The position numbers were made by a program, and so were the translations under genes. A DNA stretch of 38,253 bases from Planctomycetota bacterium (GTDB lineage: Bacteria > Planctomycetota > Planctomycetia > Gemmatales > Gemmataceae): the NCBI GenBank assembly GCA_021325115.1, contig JAJPHU010000087.1, positions 1 through 38,253 on the forward strand, in the 5' to 3' direction. A model generated the notes under the pieces. The model was given only the letters and a program-made list of their open reading frames with translations. It was not told the DNA's origin and did no database searches. Position 1 is the first letter of the stretch. Each line of letters starts with the position of its first letter. Positions 21,543 to 27,827 of the stretch are shown here, in pieces.

Positions 21543-24017
21543 TCACTGGGGTAAGCGGGGCCAGTTTTGTTCGGCGGGCTTCTCCAGACCCTGCACCCGC
21601 ACAGCCTGCCCGATCAACCCCCCCAACCGGAATCGGCCCAACTCGGCAAAGATCTGGTCCCGGATGGCCACCTGCCGTTGCTGTTCCGACTCAGCGTCGG
21701 GGCCCGCCTCGTTTCGGGAACTCTCTTCTGCGGCTCGGAGAGGCGGTTCCGTCTGGGCTAGCCGGGCAGCGAGGCGGTCCCGTTCCGCTTGAAGTGTAGC
21801 GATTTGTTGATAGAGCTTTTTGTTTTGTTCCTGGAACAACCCACGTTCCAAGAGGATCTGCGACTCGGCACCTTCGAGCCGCTGTCGCCATCCTTCCCGC
21901 TCTGCAGCAGCCCGAGTCTGTATCTCGCGGATCGTCGCCTCAGCCTGCGCCTGGACATCACGGATGGCCCTCAGGGCCGTTTCAAGTCTGATCTGCAGGC
22001 CCGCTGCCTCGGCGGTCTGACTCTCGAGCGCACGGATCCGCTCGTGCAATCGGGCACATTCGGCCTGGCTGTCCGCCAATTGTTGGCTCAGCGCCTCAGC
22101 ATCTCGCAGGCGTTGGCGTACCTGATCCAGTTCTGCCTGAAAGCTACGCGCTGCGTCTTGTGAGCGCGTCAGTTCCTCCTGAGTCTCTTGCAGCTGTCGC
22201 AAAGCCGTATTGTACTCTCTGTTCCGAGTCGTCAAGTCGGTCTGCACTACCTGTAAGGCAGCGGATTCTTGTTCCAGGCGCAAGCTCATCGCACGGATAG
22301 CTTCGCGCTCTTCGAGAAGTTGCTGCTGGACGGCCTCAAGATGCTGGTGCTGCGTCTCTCGCTCAGCTGCATCTGCGGCGAGCTTGGCCTGAAGGGATTG
22401 CGCCTCGGCTTGCCAACGGTCCCGTTCGGCACAAACGGTTTCCAGCTGCTGCATACGGGCTTCGGCGGCTTCAAGCCGGGTCCGTAAACTAGTCGCCTCA
22501 GCGGCTTGGATTTCCAAGGTGCATAGCTGCTCGCGCAGCCGGGCACATTCGACATGGATGGCTGTCAGCTCTTCCGCTTGCGAGTTGGCAGCTCGCAGCT
22601 GCACCTGAAATTGTTCCGTTTTCGCTTCTGCAGCCTGGAGCTGGACCAAAAGACGATCGGCCAACGCTGCTCGGTCCTCCAGCTCCGATATGCGGGCACA
22701 GAGTTGGTGGTGTTCGGCCCGAACATCCGCCAGGTGTTGGTTCAGCGTCTCAGCATCCCGCAGACGTTCGCGCACCTGGTCCAACTCCGCCTGAAGGCTA
22801 CGCACCGTGTCTTGCGAACGAGCCAGTTCCTCCTGAGTCTCTTGCAGCTGTCGCAAGGCTACATCGTAGTCGGCATTGCGGGCGGCCAAGTCAGCCCGCA
22901 CCGCCTGTAAGAGGGCCGATTGTTGGTCCAGACGCAGACCCGCCGCACGAACCGCCTCTCGCTCGTCGCCGAGTTGCTGTTGGGCTGTCTCAAACCGTCT
23001 TCGCCATGCTTCCCGCTCAGCTGTATCTGCGGCGAGCTTGGCCTGAAGGGATTGGGTCTCGGCTTGCCAACGGTCCCGTTCAGCACAGACGGCTTCCAGC
23101 TGCTGCGCACTGGCTTCGGCAGCTTCAAGTCGGGCCTGCAGATTAGCTGCCTCGGCAATCTGGCTCTGGAGCGCGCGGATCTGCTCGTGTAGCCGGCCGC
23201 ATTCGGCCTGCACGATTTCCAACTCGGTTGTCTGCGACGCGGCAGATCCTCGCAGCTCTGCAGTTTGTGGTAGAACGGATGTATCCGGTTCTGGCCCGCG
23301 AGAAAGCCGCAACGGATACCAGACCCGGAGCACGTATGGCCCCACCTGCAATCGGCTTCCCTCTTCCAGAAGTGCCCAGCGAATCGGCTGACCGTCGAGG
23401 TAAGTCCCGGTCCCACTGAGCAGATCAACTACCCAAACGCCTTCCGGCGTCCTCACCAGGCTACAGTGGAAGTTCGCTATACCGGCTTCACGCAAGCGCA
23501 TCCGGCAGGCAGGCGCACTCCCTACCAGTACCAGCACCCGGTTCATACGCAACTGGGCCTGTACCTTGTTGTCCATCTCCACCGTGATCTGAGGCAGAGG
23601 TTGGGAATCATTCACACGATCTTGAAGGGGATCCCAATTCTCTGCTGCCTTGTCAGCCGGAACCCCTCCGGCCTGAGCAGTCTTTACCAACTCAAGGGTA
23701 AAAGGGCCGATTTGAATCTCCAGATTCGGACGGAACCAGCCGGCAGGACGTGACTCTCCTCCCCAGCGAACGCCCGTGCGGCTGCCCAGATCGATGCAGA
23801 AGATCCTCCCGCCAAGTTGTTGTAGGTAGGCATGTCGCCGGCTGACCGCTGCATCTTGTAGGCGAAGACAGGCGCGCTCATGCCGGCCGATCAATATAAA
23901 GGGATGTTCAAAGATATGCTGTTCCGCTTCAGCCCGGTTTGGGCCGAAAACGTTCAATTTCAACGGGACGGACGCGCCGCAACTTGTCCGGAACAGGTCA
24001 ATCAGGTGCTGGCTCAT
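21543..24017 (-). CDS. FHA-domain protein with long repetitive coiled coil
   Basis: 824 residues from ATG 24017 (MSQHLIDLFR). The open frame starts at 24077, but the extension is a translated palindrome, so I reject it. Two forkhead-associated domains lead: one at about 15-110 with GRHERACLRL, SRRHAYLQ and GSRTGV, and one at about 155-245 with VGSAPACRMRLREAGIANFH and SGTGTYLDGQ. From about 285 to 770 the protein is a coiled coil (CAERDRWQAE, LQETQEELARSQD, QAELDQVRERLRDAE). The coiled coil carries a 218-residue unit present twice, plus a partial third. FHA domains bind phosphothreonine peptides, so a signalling scaffold linked to Ser/Thr kinases is inferred. No kinase gene is in the window. 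There is no signal peptide. Confidence 0.88.
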   Translation of the reverse strand: MSQHLIDLFRTSCGASVPLKLNVFGPNRAEAEQHIFEHPFILIGRHERACLRLQDAAVSRRHAYLQQLGGRIFCIDLGSRTGVRWGGESRPAGWFRPNLEIQIGPFTLELVKTAQAGGVPADKAAENWDPLQDRVNDSQPLPQITVEMDNKVQAQLRMNRVLVLVGSAPACRMRLREAGIANFHCSLVRTPEGVWVVDLLSGTGTYLDGQPIRWALLEEGSRLQVGPYVLRVWYPLRLSRGPEPDTSVLPQTAELRGSAASQTTELEIVQAECGRLHEQIRALQSQIAEAANLQARLEAAEASAQQLEAVCAERDRWQAETQSLQAKLAADTAEREAWRRRFETAQQQLGDEREAVRAAGLRLDQQSALLQAVRADLAARNADYDVALRQLQETQEELARSQDTVRSLQAELDQVRERLRDAETLNQHLADVRAEHHQLCARISELEDRAALADRLLVQLQAAEAKTEQFQVQLRAANSQAEELTAIHVECARLREQLCTLEIQAAEATSLRTRLEAAEARMQQLETVCAERDRWQAEAQSLQAKLAADAAERETQHQHLEAVQQQLLEEREAIRAMSLRLEQESAALQVVQTDLTTRNREYNTALRQLQETQEELTRSQDAARSFQAELDQVRQRLRDAEALSQQLADSQAECARLHERIRALESQTAEAAGLQIRLETALRAIRDVQAQAEATIREIQTRAAAEREGWRQRLEGAESQILLERGLFQEQNKKLYQQIATLQAERDRLAARLAQTEPPLRAAEESSRNEAGPDAESEQQRQVAIRDQIFAELGRFRLGGLIGQAVRVQGLEKPAEQNWPRLPQ
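22010..23200 (-). repeat. 654-bp tandem duplication within the coiled-coil region
   Basis: The stretch GGCTTGCCAACGGTCCCGTT occurs at 22407 and again at 23061, exactly 654 bp (218 codons) apart. Flanking blocks such as the one coding for LQETQEEL and QAELDQVR also recur with that spacing. A third partial unit begins near 22010. Identity is higher than coiled-coil composition requires, which indicates true duplication. Confidence 0.75.
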
Positions 24018-24038
24018 GGGGAGACTCTCTGAGTGGCC

Positions 24039-24103
24039 GGCGAACGGCCAGCGTCCACCGGTTGGTACAGCCCCCACCAGCCGGTGGACGCTGGCCGTTC
24101 GCC
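24039..24103 (-). repeat. 65-bp palindromic element, family B copy 2
   Basis: Arms of 27 bases, GGCGAACGGCCAGCGTCC and its complement, pair with one mismatch around a centre of 11 bases (TACAGCCCCCA). It is the same length as the copy at 6708-6772 and lies in opposite orientation. It sits about 20 bp upstream of the start of the FHA protein, in the 5' leader, where a hairpin could affect translation. Confidence 0.75.
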
Positions 24104-24273
24104 CCTACATCCGCTTGCAAACTGCTGTCAACGTATCCGATCCCGGCCCGCGAGCAAGCCGTAATTGAATTGTAGCCCAGGCCATGCCAATCGCAACGGA
24201 TTTTCTCCGCCGGACGCACTCCGGAGCAGGTGCGTCGATCGGCACGCACCATCGCCCTTGATCTTGTTCCCTT

Positions 24274-24744
24274 TTACACCGTCACTTCAAACTGACACTC
24301 GATCTCCACCGGGATGTTGTTCGGTAGCGATCCCATGCCGACGGCACTGCGGGCGCCGACGCCGGCATCGTCGCCGAATACCTCGGCCATCAGCTCTGAG
24401 AAACCGTTGATGACCTGCGGCTGATCTTTGTAATCTGCGGTGCAGTTGACCATACCCAGCGTTTTGACGAGGCGTTTCACCTTATCGAGCGAGCCGAGCG
24501 TGGCGCGGACAGTGCTAAGGATGTTCAGCCCGACAGCGCGGGCGCATTCCTTGCCCTGTTCGGTGGACAACTCCGAGCCGATCCGGCCTTGTAGCGGCGT
24601 TTGGTCGCTAATTTTCGCTGGCCCGTGGCCGGAGACATACAACATGTTGCCGACGAGGAGGGCTGTCTTATACTTGGCCATCGGTTTCGGGGCAGGCGGC
24701 AGCGTCAGGTGCAATTCCTGGAGGCGGGCTTCCGGCTTGGACAT
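24274..24744 (-). CDS. RidA family protein (YjgF/YER057c/UK114)
   Basis: 156 residues. ATG 24744 has GGAGAAAGCC directly upstream. The sequence carries family hallmarks: a central strand with NMLYVSGHGP, GLNILSTVRATLGSLDKVKR, and the signature GARSAVGMGSLPNNIPVEIE, whose Arg contacts the carboxylate of imine substrates in RidA. Members hydrolyse reactive 2-aminoacrylate and other enamine intermediates in the cytoplasm. An N-terminal extension of about 25 residues (KPEARLQELHLTLPPAP) is typical of the longer YjgF-like subgroup rather than classical 128-residue RidA, so the substrate may differ. Confidence 0.9.
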   Translation of the reverse strand: MSKPEARLQELHLTLPPAPKPMAKYKTALLVGNMLYVSGHGPAKISDQTPLQGRIGSELSTEQGKECARAVGLNILSTVRATLGSLDKVKRLVKTLGMVNCTADYKDQPQVINGFSELMAEVFGDDAGVGARSAVGMGSLPNNIPVEIECQFEVTV

Positions 24745-24767
24745 GGCTTTCTCCTTACAGAAGATCG

Positions 24768-24924
24768 AACCACAGAGGCACAGAGAACACAGAGAAGAAA
24801 ATACAGAAGATAGAGGATAGAGGATAGAGGATAGAAAATAGAGAGTAGAAGATAGAAAATAGGAACTTTCGCTATCCTCTATCTTCTGTATTTTCTTCTC
24901 TGTGTTCTCTGTGCCTCTGTGGTT
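24768..24924. repeat. perfect 53-bp inverted repeat with heptamer loop (CACAGAG family, copy 2)
   Basis: The left arm at 24768-24820 and right arm at 24872-24924 are exact reverse complements over 53 bases. They begin AACCACAGAGGCACAGAGAA. The 51-base loop is made of the 7-mer TAGAGGA and variants, which continue from the left arm (24811-24859, seven units). Transcribed RNA would form a very stable stem. It lies in the leader upstream of RidA and behind no other gene on either side. The outer arm sequence is shared with the element at 19334-19473. Confidence 0.9.
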
Positions 24925-25040
24925 AGCCTTCTGCTACTGCGGTAAAACACTGGCCTTGACGGAAAACAGGGCAGCGATTATCGCTGCGGTCCTTGCCCGG
25001 TGCAGCAAGGGACCGGGGTTGTGAAAATGGGAGCGCGATA

Positions 25041-25295
25041 ATGGGGAAACGCATCTTCCTGGCGGCGACGTGGGCGGCTTTGCTGGCGTCGGCTGGCTGC
25101 TTGCGCAACATCTGCGAGCGTCACGGTTACTATCCCGCGGCGCCTCCGGCCGCTTATACACCACAATGCTGTGTGCCGTGCGTGTGCCAGCCGGCCGCTC
25201 CAGCAAGCTATGTGGCACCCGCACCCGCTCCCAGCTGGAACGCGCCGGCGGCGGTGCCGGCTACCTGTCCGCCCGGCTGCGTGCCCGCTCACTGA
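25041..25295 (+). CDS. small Cys/Pro-rich lipoprotein
   Basis: 84 residues. ATG 25041 follows GGGAG at a good distance. MGKRIFLAATWAALLASAGC is a lipoprotein signal with Cys20 as the modification site. The mature peptide is rich in Pro, Ala and Cys, including QCCVPCVCQPAAP and CPPGCVPAH, with six or more cysteines after the lipobox. The family is not recognised; comparable small Cys/Pro-rich lipoproteins are frequent in planctomycetes. Metal binding or disulfide-linked envelope roles are speculation. It lies between a RidA gene and a convergent PstS-like gene that ends 6 bp away. Confidence 0.7.
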   Translation: MGKRIFLAATWAALLASAGCLRNICERHGYYPAAPPAAYTPQCCVPCVCQPAAPASYVAPAPAPSWNAPAAVPATCPPGCVPAH

Positions 25296-25301
25296 TGCGC
25301 T

Positions 25302-26123
25302 TTACTTCTCCAACGTGATGAAATGGTGCTTTTGGATGAGATCAAGGACGGCATTGGAGCGGGCGAAATCGATAAACTCAGCGGCCAATCCCTTGGGCGT
25401 CTCGCGCGTCACCAGCTGAAGCGGACGCGACAGCGGATAGGTGCCGTCGCGGACATGTTCGGTCGTTGGCGTGATGCCTCCAGAGGGCAGCGAGCGAATG
25501 GGCATGTTCGCGCTGACTGCCTCGGCCCGACTGCACGAGACATAAGCGATGGCACCTTTCCGGCTGGCCACTGCCTGGAGCCCCTGCTCGCTGTCCTGAA
25601 TCAGTGCATCGGCGCGAATTTGTGTGGACCGTAGCTTGAAATGATCGAGAAACAGATCCAAGAGCGCGCGCCCATCCGTCATATGGACCAACACAATCGG
25701 CAAATCCGGTCCGCCTACTTCCTTCCAATTGGAGACGCTGCGCGTGTACATGCGGACAATCTGATCGTCGCTAAGTGCTTGGACCTGATTGGTACGGTGG
25801 ACGATGATGCACACAGCATCCAGGGCGATGGGTGTGGCGTGCAGCATGGCCTCATCCGGCTTCAGCGACCTTGCCACCATACCGATGTCGGCCAAACCTG
25901 ACCGAGCGTCCGAGACACCGCGCGTTGAACCACCGGCCTGCACGTCCACGCGCACATCGGCATGTTCGGCCTCGAAGCGCTTGCCGATGTCGCGCAGCAA
26001 TGGGGTCATGACCGCCGAGCCGGTGAGGACGAGATTGCGTATCTTCTGTTCCGGCGGCCGGCAGCCAGTCAGTGTACACCCCACAAACAAGCCGCAGACC
26101 AATAGCCATCGGGTTGATTTCAT
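25302..26123 (-). CDS. PstS-like phosphate-binding lipoprotein
   Basis: 273 residues, close to the usual length of the PstS family. The lipoprotein signal ends LTGC (Cys21). The body shows the periplasmic binding fold of phosphate-type PBPs: LTGSAVMTPLLRDIGKRFE at the start, DVQAGGSTRGVSDARSG (the anion-binding loop), ADIGMVARSL, LSDDQIVRMYTRSVSNWKEVGG, and a C-terminal GLAAEFIDFA. It would bind an oxyanion, probably phosphate, outside the membrane. No PstC, PstA or PstB gene is adjacent, so it is either a stand-alone sensor or pairs with a transporter elsewhere. GAGG lies upstream of ATG 26123. Confidence 0.88.
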   Translation of the reverse strand: MKSTRWLLVCGLFVGCTLTGCRPPEQKIRNLVLTGSAVMTPLLRDIGKRFEAEHADVRVDVQAGGSTRGVSDARSGLADIGMVARSLKPDEAMLHATPIALDAVCIIVHRTNQVQALSDDQIVRMYTRSVSNWKEVGGPDLPIVLVHMTDGRALLDLFLDHFKLRSTQIRADALIQDSEQGLQAVASRKGAIAYVSCSRAEAVSANMPIRSLPSGGITPTTEHVRDGTYPLSRPLQLVTRETPKGLAAEFIDFARSNAVLDLIQKHHFITLEK

Positions 26124-26156
26124 GGGATTGGCCTCGTTTTTCGGAAAGGCAGGGGA

Positions 26157-26202
26157 GGTGAACCGCCGGTTAACACCGGCCGGTTAATACCGGCCGCTCG
26201 CC
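26157..26202 (-). repeat. divergent palindromic element, family B
   Basis: On the minus strand this begins GGCGAGCGGCCGGTATTAACC and continues GGCCGGTGTTAACCGGCGG, resembling the outer arm and first turn of the 65-bp element but with the TTAACCGG motif duplicated. It lies just upstream of the PstS-like start, in the gap to a divergent gene. The similarity is judged by eye. Confidence 0.45.
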
Positions 26203-26368
26203 TCTTCATCCTTCTATCGTCCTCTCCCCCTTCCATATGATAAGCATGATCTCCTGTGGCTTGCATCTACAGTTTCGTTCACACGCCTGTGGCACCGCTA
26301 ACGGCACGCGTTATAATCGTCCTATCTACTCCGTTTCCCTCTCCGTAAGGTCACGGTAAAATGCCAAC

Positions 26369-27313
26369 ATGACGCTCCTTTACACCGACTCTCTGTTTTT
26401 GCAGCACGAGACTGGTCCTCATCCCGAATCGCCGGATCGTCTTCGCGCTATCGGCGCTCGGCTAGCGGAAACCGACCTCCTCTCGCACTGCCGTCCCGGC
26501 TCCTATCGCCCTCTGACGGCGGAGATAGTGGCGCAGGTACATTCGCCGCGAATGGTGCGTTCCGTCGAAGGTATGGCAATGCGCGGCGGCGGCCATCTCG
26601 ATCCCGATACCGTTGTCTCATCAGATTCGTTCACAGTTGCCTTGGCCGCGGCGGGCACGTGTGTGTCGGCGGTCGATGCCGTGCTAGGCGGCGACGACAC
26701 GAACGCTCTGTGTCTGGTGCGTCCGCCCGGCCATCATGCCACGCCGACGCGCAGCATGGGATTCTGTCTGTTCAACAACATTGCCCTTGCTGCCCATCAC
26801 GCTCTGTCGGCCCATGCGCTTGATCGCGTGCTGATTGTCGATTGGGATGTGCATCACGGCAACGGTACGCAGGACATTTTCTACGCCGATCCCCGCGTGC
26901 TGTTTTTCAGCATCCATCGCTTCGGTATGGGCTTCTACCCCGGCACCGGCGATGCCGACGAAACCGGCGAAGGCGCAGGGCAAGGCTACACGCTCAACGT
27001 TCCCATCCGCTACGGCACGTCGCGTCGGGACTACCGAAGTGCTTATCGCAACGCTCTGGAAAAAGCGGCGGACAAGATCAAACCGCAGCTGATCCTGGTC
27101 AGCGCTGGCTTCGACGCTCATGCGCTTGATCCCATCGGCTCGCTGGGCTTGGAAGTCGAGGATTTCGTCTGGCTGACGCAGCAAGTGCTAGACGTGGCGA
27201 AGACACACTGCGGCGGGCGCCTGGTGAGTTGCCTGGAGGGCGGATATAATCTGGATGTGCTGGCCGAGTCCGTGCAGGCACATCTGGAAGAATTGCTGAC
27301 GATCCACTCTTGA
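26369..27313 (+). CDS. histone-deacetylase-like (class II / acetoin-utilisation type) amidohydrolase
   Basis: 314 residues with a complete active site: the paired histidines of RPPGHHATP (122-123), the zinc ligands Asp160 and His162 in VDWDVHHGNG, Asp249 in SAGFDAH, and Tyr293 in LEGGYN. These enzymes remove acetyl groups from lysine, acetylpolyamine or similar amides in the cytoplasm. The length and motif set match the bacterial AcuC/AphA-like members. No acetyltransferase or acs gene is nearby, so the substrate is not indicated. The start at 26369 has no strong ribosome site but fits the family N-terminus (LLYTDSLFLQHETG). Confidence 0.93.
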   Translation: MTLLYTDSLFLQHETGPHPESPDRLRAIGARLAETDLLSHCRPGSYRPLTAEIVAQVHSPRMVRSVEGMAMRGGGHLDPDTVVSSDSFTVALAAAGTCVSAVDAVLGGDDTNALCLVRPPGHHATPTRSMGFCLFNNIALAAHHALSAHALDRVLIVDWDVHHGNGTQDIFYADPRVLFFSIHRFGMGFYPGTGDADETGEGAGQGYTLNVPIRYGTSRRDYRSAYRNALEKAADKIKPQLILVSAGFDAHALDPIGSLGLEVEDFVWLTQQVLDVAKTHCGGRLVSCLEGGYNLDVLAESVQAHLEELLTIHS

Positions 27314-27326
27314 AAGAGGTAATCCC

Positions 27327-27641
27327 ATGTCACAAATCATTGCAGCCCCCATGCCGACATTGCATGGGCCAGTGCGTCGAGTTAATCGAAGGAGAAATCA
27401 TGATCCTCGGTCCGCAGAAGACCGAGCAGGGGACAACTGCGGATCGCGTGGCGGAACTCCTACGTGATGCTTTTGACCTTGGATATCATGTTCGTATGCA
27501 AGGTTCTATCGATTTCGACCCGATTCCTCGCAGCCCTATGGCCACGGCTACGCCAGTGTTCCTATCCTTGTTCCATCCGCCGTTGTCCCTCCACTAGCGG
27601 CGTCTCATGTCTCTCTTACTGTTGTCGATCTTTTGCCGTAA
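27327..27641 (+). pseudogene. broken Uma2-family gene
   Basis: Three parts of a Uma2 (DUF820) protein lie in order but in different frames. The N-terminus MSQIIAAPMPTLHGP is in one frame. The core start VELIEGEIMILGPQ, then ADRVAELLRDAF and HVRMQGSIDFD, is in the next. The C-terminus YGHGYASVPILVPS followed by VSLTVVDLLP returns to the first. The junctions imply a small deletion after LHGP and a large one of about 80-100 residues after SIDFD, where the PD-(D/E)XK core should be. It is not functional. It follows the HDAC-like gene after 13 bp. Confidence 0.65.
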
Positions 27642-27795
27642 CAGCGAAATTATCTCTCCCGCAAGCATGAGAAGTTTGTTCCCAGACGGCCGCGGCTGGG
27701 TTCTCGTCATTAAGCCATTTGCCGGGCAATGGATGCGGATCCTTCGGCTTCGTTTGCTTGCGTTTTGGCAGCTTGACCACTAAGTTAACCTGCAT
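27616..27795 (-). CDS. small basic hypothetical protein
   Basis: 59 residues from ATG 27795 with GAGG upstream, ending at TAA 27616. The sequence begins MQVNLVVKLPKRKQTKPKDP and includes PLPGKWLNDENPAAAVWEQ, which looks more protein-like than a random frame. It overlaps the 3' end of the Uma2 remnant on the opposite strand and lies head-to-head with the TPR gene. No family is recognised; it may be a relic or spurious. Confidence 0.3.
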   Translation of the reverse strand: MQVNLVVKLPKRKQTKPKDPHPLPGKWLNDENPAAAVWEQTSHACGRDNFAVTAKDRQQ

Positions 27796-27827
27796 GGCTC
27801 CCTCGTGCCAATCAGGAAGACCCCGCC

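Noticed and set aside
21789-22910. Several plus-strand open frames with Leu/Ser-rich products
   Set aside because: They mirror the coiled-coil repeats of the FHA protein on the other strand and repeat with the same 654-bp spacing.
22010-23200. Possible CRISPR or other direct-repeat array
   Set aside because: The repeats are 654 bp long, coding and in frame; there are no short repeats with unique spacers.
24018-24077. N-terminal extension of the FHA protein
   Set aside because: The 20 extra codons come from the 65-bp palindrome and no ribosome site precedes them.
24768-24924. CRISPR-like short repeats near the 53-bp inverted repeat
   Set aside because: The 7-mers are contiguous without spacers and the larger arms are inverted, not direct.
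26369-27313. Horizontal acquisition of a eukaryotic histone deacetylase
   Set aside because: Length and motifs match the widespread bacterial AcuC-like branch, and composition is like the neighbours.
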